The translations under genes and the position numbers were made by a program. A model generated the notes under the pieces. That model saw only the letters and a program-made list of their open reading frames with translations, was not told the DNA's origin and made no database searches. Source: Bacteroidia bacterium (GTDB lineage Bacteria; Bacteroidota; Bacteroidia; UKL13-3). From it: 14,467 bases of DNA. The stretch lies in assembly GCA_022402405.1 (NCBI GenBank), contig JAKRSG010000185.1, forward strand, positions 1 to 14,467. The letters are read 5' to 3'. Shown one piece after another: positions 7,775-14,467 of this stretch (position 1 is the first letter of the stretch; every line of letters begins with the position of its first letter).

Positions 7775-9184
7775 ATGAAGAATTTAACAAAAAAGCCCTT
7801 TCAATTAAGTTTGTTAGCGTTTGTACTAATTTTAGCATTAGGCTGCGAACGAAAAATATCTGAAGATGCTGTTTTACCTACATTTTCAACTAATGGAGAA
7901 ATATTTACCGATAACTTTATAGGTTTAGGTTCAAACTTTTATTTTCCATTTGCAGATGCTAAACCAGACGTATTTTCAGTAGATATGAAAGAGGGTTATA
8001 ACAGTGATGCATCTATAAGAATTGATGTGCCAAATAATACAGATCCAACAGGTACTTATGCAGGCGCTATTTTTAGAGTAGATGGTGCCGGTAGAAACTT
8101 AAGCGGTTTTGATGCACTTACCTTTTACGTAAAGGCATCTACAGGAACCGTATTGGGAGATGTGGGTTTCGGTATAGATTACTTGGGCGACAAATACCAA
8201 GTAACGGTTCAAAATACTAATGTAGGAACCAATTGGACAAAAGTAATTGTACCTATTCCAGACCCTACAAAATTAGTGAACGAAAGAGGTGTTTTTTGGT
8301 TTGCCGCAGGCACACAAGCAACCAATGGTTTGGGATATACCTTGTGGTTTGACGATATACGATTCGAAAAATTGGGTACAGTTGGTAAACCTACTTCGAG
8401 CATTTTAAACGGACAAACAACTTCGGTAAAATCATTTATTGGTTCAACCATAAATGTAACAGGGTTAAGCCATGTATATAATCTGGTAACAGGCAGAGAT
8501 GTAAGAGTAATTTCATCGGCAGCTTATTATAATTTTACCAGCTCTAACCCAACAGTAGCAACTGTTAACGACAGAGGCGTAGTGAGTGCTTTGGCCATAG
8601 GTACTGCAGAGATAACAGCTAATATAAACGGTGTTTCAACCAAAGGAAAACTTATTTTAGAGTGTAAAGGAGATTTGGTAGGTTCGCCTATACCAACTAG
8701 ACCTGCATCTGATGTAAAATCTATATTTAGTGATGCCTATACAGATGCTACCATTAGTAATTTTACACCAGGATTTGGAGGTTCTACTACTATTACAGAA
8801 ATACTAACTACAAGCACAGGTAAAGTAGCTCAATATAGTAACAATAATTACACAGGTATTATGTTTACAGAAAATCCGGTAGACGCAACTATGCTTGGGT
8901 TTTTACATATTGATGCCTATGTAGAAAATGCTGCCACTTCTATTGGTATTCAGATAAGAGATATAGGTTCAAACAAAACTATTGAAACAGACGTGAATAC
9001 TGGGAACCCAATGGGCGATGATAGAGATGTGCGTACTACTTTATCTGGTTTTCAAACGGGAGTTTGGAAATCATTTGACATACCTCTTAATGGCGGCATT
9101 TTAAACCAGAAAGGTAACATTGGAGCCCTTATTATTACTGGTGGTCCAAATTTTATATTAGACAATATTTATTTCTATAAATAG
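7775..9184 (+). CDS. Surface glycan-binding-type lipoprotein with Ig-like middle domain
   Basis: The 469-residue protein has a lipoprotein signal peptide with lipobox LALGC (lipidated Cys24). Residues about 40-200 look like a carbohydrate-binding jelly roll, with a final 'TLWFDDIRFE' strand typical of family 4/11/30-like CBM sandwiches. Residues about 205-297 form a bacterial Ig-like (Big_2) domain, recognisable from NFTSSNPTVATVND (253-266) followed by GVVSALAIGTAEIT (268-281). Residues about 310-469 form a second jelly roll that again ends in an 'FILDNIYFY' strand; similar domains are appended to Bacteroidota laminarinases and surface glycan-binding proteins. No catalytic signature is visible. 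It probably holds beta-glucan at the cell envelope for the neighbouring enzymes, in the manner of SusE/SusF or SGBP proteins, although it resembles them by role rather than obvious homology. It is spaced 31 bp after the barrel fusion and 32 bp before the GH16 gene. Confidence 0.75.
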   Translation: MKNLTKKPFQLSLLAFVLILALGCERKISEDAVLPTFSTNGEIFTDNFIGLGSNFYFPFADAKPDVFSVDMKEGYNSDASIRIDVPNNTDPTGTYAGAIFRVDGAGRNLSGFDALTFYVKASTGTVLGDVGFGIDYLGDKYQVTVQNTNVGTNWTKVIVPIPDPTKLVNERGVFWFAAGTQATNGLGYTLWFDDIRFEKLGTVGKPTSSILNGQTTSVKSFIGSTINVTGLSHVYNLVTGRDVRVISSAAYYNFTSSNPTVATVNDRGVVSALAIGTAEITANINGVSTKGKLILECKGDLVGSPIPTRPASDVKSIFSDAYTDATISNFTPGFGGSTTITEILTTSTGKVAQYSNNNYTGIMFTENPVDATMLGFLHIDAYVENAATSIGIQIRDIGSNKTIETDVNTGNPMGDDRDVRTTLSGFQTGVWKSFDIPLNGGILNQKGNIGALIITGGPNFILDNIYFYK

Positions 9185-9216
9185 TAATCAGCTAAACAAG
9201 ATTAATAATTAAGTCA

Positions 9217-10032
9217 ATGAAAAATTTAAATAAAATAATGTTAACTGCTGCTATAGCAGTATTTATGGCAAGTTGTGAGGTTGAACCTATACAAAAATTA
9301 CCCGAAAGAAATTTTGAATTAGTATGGAGTGATGAGTTTGAAGGAGATTCTGCAGCTTTACCAAGTGCCGAAAAATGGGCATATGATTTAGGAACGGGAC
9401 AAAATGGTTGGGGAAATAATGAACTTCAATCGTATACCAAAAGTCCTAATAATGTATCCTTAGATGGTAAAGGTAATTTGGTGATAACAGCCTTAAAGAA
9501 TACCAATGGAAGTTATACTTCGGCGCGTATTAAAACTCTAGGTTTGTTTGCGCATAAATTTGGTAAAGTAGAAGCGCGTATTAAAACACCAACTGGTTCT
9601 GGTATTTGGCCGGCATTTTGGATGTTGGGAGAAAATTTTCCGGATGTGGGTTGGCCTCAATGTGGTGAAATAGATATTATGGAACAGAAAGGGAAGTTCT
9701 CAAATATTACTTATGGTTCTATTCATGGTCCGGGTTATTCTGGAGGCCAAGCTATAACCACGCCTTTTACCTTACAAAACGATAGATTCGATAACAATTT
9801 TCATATTTATGCGGTTGAATGGAACGAAAGTAAAATAGACTTCTTTGTAGATAATTTTCTCTATAGAAGAATTACTCCTTCAGAAGTGCCAGGAGAATGG
9901 GTATTTAATCAGCCGTTTTTTATTATAATGAATATTGCCGTGGGAGGAAGCTTTGTTGGGCCGCCAAATGAGTTTACGCCATTTCCGGGGTCTATGACGG
10001 TTGATTACGTGAGAGCATATAAAGAAAAATAA
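9217..10032 (+). CDS. GH16 endo-beta-1,3-glucanase (laminarinase-type) lipoprotein
   Basis: The 271-residue protein has a lipoprotein signal peptide with lipobox MASC (Cys20) and a single GH16 domain from about residue 31 to the end. The catalytic motif EIDIME (151-156) gives E151 as nucleophile, D153 as assisting residue and E156 as acid/base. The extra residue before the second Glu is the form found in laminarinases and bacterial endo-beta-1,3-glucanases. Other family hallmarks are 'LVWSDEF' (35-41), 'WGNNELQ' (65-71), 'GIWPAFWML' (129-137) and the final 'MTVDYVRAY' (260-268). There is no added CBM, so this is a minimal enzyme that may rely on the preceding lipoprotein for binding. It would cut internal beta-1,3 bonds (or mixed beta-1,3/1,4 glucan) at the outer membrane. 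Specificity within GH16 cannot be fixed from motifs alone. Confidence 0.92.
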   Translation: MKNLNKIMLTAAIAVFMASCEVEPIQKLPERNFELVWSDEFEGDSAALPSAEKWAYDLGTGQNGWGNNELQSYTKSPNNVSLDGKGNLVITALKNTNGSYTSARIKTLGLFAHKFGKVEARIKTPTGSGIWPAFWMLGENFPDVGWPQCGEIDIMEQKGKFSNITYGSIHGPGYSGGQAITTPFTLQNDRFDNNFHIYAVEWNESKIDFFVDNFLYRRITPSEVPGEWVFNQPFFIIMNIAVGGSFVGPPNEFTPFPGSMTVDYVRAYKEK

Positions 10033-10050
10033 AGGCATACATAAAGGATG

Positions 10051-10078
10051 TACTTATTTAAGTATTATCTATTTTATT
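10051..10078 (+). terminator. Weak stem-loop between GH16 and phosphorylase genes
   Basis: TACTT (10051-10055) can pair with AAGTA (10060-10064) across an ATTT loop, followed by a T-rich stretch (TTATCTATTTTA). The stem is only five weak pairs. It lies in the 88-bp gap before the phosphorylase gene, the longest gap in the block, and might cause partial termination or processing that lowers expression of the cytoplasmic enzyme. No good internal promoter is visible in the gap. Confidence 0.2.
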
Positions 10079-10120
10079 AAATCAATTAGTAAGAAAAAAA
10101 ATCAGGAACAGAAAATAATA

Positions 10121-13100
10121 ATGTCAGTACAAAAACAAATTGAGGATGAATCTTTAGCAGCTATAAAAAGATTAAAAGTAGAAGGCGAAAACTTTTTTTG
10201 TATTTCCAATCAGGATAAAATTCGTCCGTTTTTTATGAGTATCGTTAGCGACTCCAACCATTGGATGTTTATATCGAGTAATGGTGGATTATCTGCTGGA
10301 AGAAAAAGTGCGGAGTACTCTTTATTTCCATATTATACCGCAGATAAAATTACGGAGTCGTATGATACTACTGGTTCTAAGTCGATTTTCCAGATTGTTC
10401 TTAACAATCAAAAACATATATGGGAGCCTTTTTCTGAACGCTATAGCACTTTGTATCGCACCACACGAAATCTGTACAAAAATGCCATTGGAAATAAGAT
10501 TATTTTTGAGGAGATAAATCACAACTTTGATTTAACTTTTAGGTACGAATGGAATTCGAGCAATCTGTATGGATTTGTTCGTAAGTCTATGCTAATTAAC
10601 AATGGCCAACAAGACTTAACTATTCATTTATTAGATGGCATACAAAACATCATGCCAGATGGCGTTAGCAGCGATTTACAAAATTCTACCAGCAACTTAG
10701 TTGATGCCTACAAGCGTAATGAGTTAGACCTTGCTTCCGGACTTGGTATTTTTGCTCTAAGTGCCATTATTGTAGATAAGGCTGAACCAAGTGAAGCTTT
10801 GAAGGCCAACATAGCTTGGAGTGTAGGATTAGACAACCCTAAGTATTTAATATCATCTCTTCAATTGGATGAATTTAGAAAAGGGAATTCTGTACAACAA
10901 GAGTTGGATGTAAAAGCAGAACGAGGTGCTTATTTTGTTCATGCAGAAATTAATGTATTGGCAGGTTCGTCTAAGCAATGGATGCTTGCGGCAGATGTGA
11001 ATCAAAGTCAGGCCGACGTAGTTAGAATAATTCATGAAATCAAATCAAACAAACACTTAGCACAACAGATAAAAGACGATATAGAGCTTGGTTCAAAACG
11101 ATTGATGGAATTAAATGCTTCTTCTGATGGGGTTCAATTATCTAATGATGTGTATAGAGATACCAGGCATTTTGCTAATACACTTTTCAATATTATGCGA
11201 GGTGGAATTTTTGATTTTAACTACCAAATTGAGAAGTGGGATTTGCTAAAATCAATTAAGAATTCGAACAAAGAGGTTTACGAAAAGCAGGCAAATATCT
11301 TAGAAAGTTTAGATGATACATTTACGGTATTTGACTTAGAGAAAATATATAATAAAACAGAGGATAATGACTTTAGAAGACTCTGCACAGAATATCTTCC
11401 TTTAAAATTTAGTCGCCGACATGGAGATCCAAGTAGGCCATGGAATAAATTTTCTATCAATACACGCAGTGCAGTAGATCATTCTAAGATATTGGATTAC
11501 GAAGGAAATTGGAGAGATATTTTTCAGAATTGGGAGGCCTTGTCTATTTCGTTTCCATTCTTTACTCGCAGCATGATTCACAAGTTTTTAAATGCAAGTA
11601 CATTTGAAGGCTATAACCCATATCGTTTAACTAAAAGTGGTTTTGATTGGGAAACTGTGGAGCCAGATAATCCTTGGTCGTACATAGGTTATTGGGGAGA
11701 TCATCAGATAATTTATCTTCTCAAACTATTAGAGATTAATGAGAAATATTTTCCGGGTCAGTTGAGTAGCCAATTTAGTCACGACCAGTTTGTATATGCT
11801 AATGTTCCTTATAAAATAAAGAACTACCAAGATATTGTAAAGAATGCAAAAGACACTATTGAGTTTGACGAGAAACTTGATGCTAAGATAAGAAAGAACA
11901 GAGAAGTGTTGGGTTCTGATGCAACCCTTTTGTTGGATCAAAACGAAAAAATATATAAGGTAAATTTCATTGAAAAGGTATTAGCTAGTGTATTAGCCAA
12001 GCTATCTAATTTTATACCTGGTGGTGGCATTTGGATGAACACACAAAGGCCAGAGTGGAACGATGCCAATAATGCCTTGGTTGGGAATGGTGTATCGGTA
12101 GTTACACTTTGTTATTTGAGAAGGTTTTTGGTGTTTTTTGATAAGCTAATTGAGCAGGCTAAAGAAGAAAGAATTGAGCTATCGAATGAGTTGATTATTT
12201 TCTTTAAAAAGATACATAGCACCTTAGAAGAAAACGCACATTTGTTGAATGACGGCATAAACGACGAGCAACGAAAAGCCATATTAGATAGTTTAGGAGA
12301 GGCTGGTAGTGAATATAGAAAGCATATTTACAAACATGCTTTTTGGGGCGAAAAGAGAACGATTTCGTATCGTAGATTAAAAGCGTTTGTTAAATTAAGC
12401 ATAGCGTTTACCGAACATACTATTAGTGCCAATAAGCGCGATGATAATATGTACCATGCGTATAACTTAATGAGCTTCGAAAACTCGAAAGAAGTATCGA
12501 TTTCGTACCTAAGTGAGATGCTAGAAGGACAAGTAGCTGTGCTGAGTTCGGGTTATTTAGAACCTAAAGATGCATTGAAGCTTTTGGATAGTATGAAGAA
12601 CAGCGCGCTTTTCCGTCCAGACCAATACAGTTATTTATTATATCCAAACAAAAAGCTACCTAAGTTTTTAGAGAAAAACAATATTCCGAGCACCTCGATA
12701 GAACAATCAAGTTTGTTAAAAATGATGCTCGCTGATGGCGATAAAACCTTGGTAGAACAAGATATAAATGGGGATTATCACTTTAACGGTAACTTTAAAA
12801 ATGCATCTGATTTAAATGATGCCATAAGCCAATTGGATACTCATAAATATGGCAAGCTTATTAAGAATGAGCGACAAGCCTTATTAGATATTTTTGAAGC
12901 TGTTTTTGACCATAAATCGTTTACCGGAAGGTCTGGTACCTTTTATGGGTATGAAGGACTAGGTTCTATTTATTGGCATATGGTTTCTAAGTTACAATTA
13001 GCGGTTCAAGAAGTGTGTTTACAAGCCATTAGCACTGGTGAATCTGCAGAAGTAATTGGCAAATTATTAGAGCATTATTACGAGATTAATGCAGGTATTG

Positions 13101-13573
13101 GCGTACATAAATCGCCATCGCTTTATGGGGCATTCCCAACAGACCCATACTCGCATACACCAGCTAATAAAGGCGCGCAACAACCTGGCATGACTGGTCA
13201 AGTGAAAGAAGACATACTCAGTAGATTTGGAGAACTCGGTGTTTTTGTGGCAGATGGTTGCTTGTATTTTAATCCGTGTTTATTGCGCAAAGACGAGTTT
13301 ACAACACAAGAGCGCATGTTTAATTATGTTACCATAAACAAAGAACATAAATCTTTTGCACCACCTATTGGTTCTATCTGTTTTACATATTGTCAGATAC
13401 CTATGATGTATCAATTATCCGATCAAAATCTATTAGAAATAGAAAGGCAGGATGGCACTGTAATTAAACAGTCGACACTTTTATTGGATAAAGAAACTAG
13501 CACAAGTATATTCAGCAGAACGGGTGAGATAGCAAAGATTACCATTTATATTAATAAGACTATCTTAAAATAA
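10121..13573 (+). CDS. GH149-type beta-1,3-oligoglucan phosphorylase (GH94 superfamily)
   Basis: The 1150-residue protein has no signal peptide, so it is cytoplasmic. It has the layout of GH94-related inverting phosphorylases: an N-terminal beta-sandwich (about 20-300), a helical linker, an (alpha/alpha)6 catalytic barrel (about 340-1060) and a short C-terminal beta part. Key blocks are NPWSYIGYWGDHQ (517-529), RPEWNDANNALVG (643-655) with D648 the likely general acid, SGTFYGYEGLGSIYWHM (938-954), and GMTGQVKEDILSRFGELGV (1023-1041), a stretch strongly reminiscent of this superfamily's phosphate and glucose site. GH94 enzymes are usually about 800 residues. The length of about 1150 and the beta-1,3-glucanase neighbours favour GH149, with GH161 the main alternative. 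The reaction would be beta-1,3-oligoglucan plus phosphate giving glucose 1-phosphate and a shortened chain, a route that saves ATP. The GH17 gene follows after 4 bp, implying co-transcription. Confidence 0.85.
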   Translation: MSVQKQIEDESLAAIKRLKVEGENFFCISNQDKIRPFFMSIVSDSNHWMFISSNGGLSAGRKSAEYSLFPYYTADKITESYDTTGSKSIFQIVLNNQKHIWEPFSERYSTLYRTTRNLYKNAIGNKIIFEEINHNFDLTFRYEWNSSNLYGFVRKSMLINNGQQDLTIHLLDGIQNIMPDGVSSDLQNSTSNLVDAYKRNELDLASGLGIFALSAIIVDKAEPSEALKANIAWSVGLDNPKYLISSLQLDEFRKGNSVQQELDVKAERGAYFVHAEINVLAGSSKQWMLAADVNQSQADVVRIIHEIKSNKHLAQQIKDDIELGSKRLMELNASSDGVQLSNDVYRDTRHFANTLFNIMRGGIFDFNYQIEKWDLLKSIKNSNKEVYEKQANILESLDDTFTVFDLEKIYNKTEDNDFRRLCTEYLPLKFSRRHGDPSRPWNKFSINTRSAVDHSKILDYEGNWRDIFQNWEALSISFPFFTRSMIHKFLNASTFEGYNPYRLTKSGFDWETVEPDNPWSYIGYWGDHQIIYLLKLLEINEKYFPGQLSSQFSHDQFVYANVPYKIKNYQDIVKNAKDTIEFDEKLDAKIRKNREVLGSDATLLLDQNEKIYKVNFIEKVLASVLAKLSNFIPGGGIWMNTQRPEWNDANNALVGNGVSVVTLCYLRRFLVFFDKLIEQAKEERIELSNELIIFFKKIHSTLEENAHLLNDGINDEQRKAILDSLGEAGSEYRKHIYKHAFWGEKRTISYRRLKAFVKLSIAFTEHTISANKRDDNMYHAYNLMSFENSKEVSISYLSEMLEGQVAVLSSGYLEPKDALKLLDSMKNSALFRPDQYSYLLYPNKKLPKFLEKNNIPSTSIEQSSLLKMMLADGDKTLVEQDINGDYHFNGNFKNASDLNDAISQLDTHKYGKLIKNERQALLDIFEAVFDHKSFTGRSGTFYGYEGLGSIYWHMVSKLQLAVQEVCLQAISTGESAEVIGKLLEHYYEINAGIGVHKSPSLYGAFPTDPYSHTPANKGAQQPGMTGQVKEDILSRFGELGVFVADGCLYFNPCLLRKDEFTTQERMFNYVTINKEHKSFAPPIGSICFTYCQIPMMYQLSDQNLLEIERQDGTVIKQSTLLLDKETSTSIFSRTGEIAKITIYINKTILK

Positions 13574-13577
13574 TAAC

Positions 13578-14467
13578 ATGTTTCAGCCTCGTTTAAAATA
13601 CTTCTTGTTGGCATTAGGATTAATAGTAATTATTCTAAGCTCATGCAGTTTTTCGAACGAGGCTGAAAATGAAAATAAACAGATTTTTAACAAAACAGCT
13701 GCACAAATTTTAGGTGATACAAACTACCAAGCAATTTGTTATGGCGGCTATAGAACCAACACGCGAGATTCGCTGCCAACGCTTGCACAAATAAAAGATG
13801 ATTTAAAATTATTAGATGCCATAGGCATTAAAATACTGCGCACTTACAACACCAAATATACAGAGATTGATAGTCTATTAGAAGCCATCAGAGCTTTAAA
13901 AGCAGAGCGTTCAAGCTTTGAAATGTACGTAATGTTAGGAGCTTGGATAGATTGCGAAAATGCTTGGTCATTGGCTGAACCAAAACACGATAAAGAAAAT
14001 TTGGAAGCCAATACCGCCGAGATAAATAGAGCCATTCAATTGGCCAATCAGTACCCAGATATTGTAAAAATAATTTCGGTTGGAAACGAAGCTATGGTTA
14101 AGTGGGCAACCAGTTATTATGTTACACCAGACATAATAGTAAAATGGGTAAATCACCTTCAGAAACTAAAAGCAGAAGGTGGCCTTCCAAAAGATGTTTG
14201 GATTACCTCATCAGATAATTTTGCCTCTTGGGGTGGTGGCGATTCTACATATCATACCAAAGATTTAGAGCAATTATACAATGCCGTAGATTACGTTTCC
14301 ATTCATACTTACCCTATGCACGATACCCATTATAATCCTGTTTTTTGGCGGCTTGAACCAAAAGAGAGAAGTTATTCCATTGAAGTTCAACTCGATAGCC
14401 TGATGCACCGCGCTATAAACTATGCAAAAAACCAGTATTTGGGTGTTTACCAATACATGAAATCGAT
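13578..14467 (+). CDS. GH17-like beta-1,3-glucanase lipoprotein (partial, runs off right edge)
   Basis: The frame is open from the ATG at 13578 to the last base, giving 296 complete codons. The start lies 4 bp after the phosphorylase stop. It begins with a lipoprotein signal peptide with lipobox ILSSC (Cys23). The domain shows GH17 features: 'QAICYGGYRTN' (51-61), 'DDLKLLDAIGIKILRTYN' (74-91), the acid/base strand ISVGNEAM (166-173) with E171, and 'VDYVSIHTYPM' (237-247) on a later barrel strand. The nucleophile Glu expected further downstream lies beyond the window. Family members cut beta-1,3-glucan, releasing oligosaccharides, and some remodel chains. It is likely anchored in the envelope and may supply short chains for uptake and phosphorolysis. 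The full length and any C-terminal domains are unknown. Confidence 0.85.
   Translation, partial: MFQPRLKYFLLALGLIVIILSSCSFSNEAENENKQIFNKTAAQILGDTNYQAICYGGYRTNTRDSLPTLAQIKDDLKLLDAIGIKILRTYNTKYTEIDSLLEAIRALKAERSSFEMYVMLGAWIDCENAWSLAEPKHDKENLEANTAEINRAIQLANQYPDIVKIISVGNEAMVKWATSYYVTPDIIVKWVNHLQKLKAEGGLPKDVWITSSDNFASWGGGDSTYHTKDLEQLYNAVDYVSIHTYPMHDTHYNPVFWRLEPKERSYSIEVQLDSLMHRAINYAKNQYLGVYQYMKS

Noticed and set aside
1..14467. Search by eye for tRNA, rRNA, CRISPR arrays, transposases and insertion-sequence ends.
   Set aside because: No cloverleaf-like segments, regular short repeat-spacer arrays, transposase-like products or flanking inverted repeats were recognised; the only repeat found is the two-copy element in the left region.

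Overview
The window comes from an AT-rich genome of the phylum Bacteroidota. The evidence is a Por/T9SS-type C-terminal sorting domain fragment, Bacteroidota-style signal peptides and lipoboxes, weak or absent Shine-Dalgarno sequences, a -33/-7 type promoter candidate, and a polysaccharide-utilization gene set. I cannot place it below phylum.

Region 1 (1 to about 2270) is very AT-rich accessory DNA. It holds two unrelated hypothetical genes, a three-helix membrane protein (116-832) and a small secreted protein (1077-1583). Each is preceded by a diverged copy of the same roughly 50-bp repeat, which gives a cassette-like layout. After them come a 53-residue two-helix membrane protein (1743-1904) and an orphan T9SS sorting-domain fragment without a proper start (1889-2263), probably the remnant of a deleted secreted protein.

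Region 2 (2383-4377, minus strand) encodes a 664-residue membrane sensor histidine kinase with a helical, TPR-like sensor part. It is divergent from the carbohydrate genes and no response regulator is present in the window.

Region 3 (4624 to the right edge, plus strand) is a tightly packed operon-like block of five genes that looks dedicated to beta-1,3-glucan (laminarin-type) breakdown. In order it encodes: a clan GH-A glycosidase fused to what looks like an outer-membrane beta-barrel; a glycan-binding-type lipoprotein with two jelly-roll-like domains around a bacterial Ig-like domain; a GH16 laminarinase-type lipoprotein; a cytoplasmic GH94-superfamily phosphorylase whose length and motifs best fit GH149 (beta-1,3-oligoglucan phosphorylase); and a GH17-type lipoprotein cut by the window edge.

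The proposed flow is as follows. Envelope GH16 and GH17 enzymes cut the polymer, the lipoprotein holds it, the glycosidase-barrel protein trims and/or admits oligosaccharides, and the phosphorylase releases glucose 1-phosphate in the cytoplasm. No SusC/SusD pair is visible, so the barrel fusion is the only transporter-like protein in the block and is the most unusual element of the window. Function assignments rest on motifs read by eye and have not been confirmed by database search.
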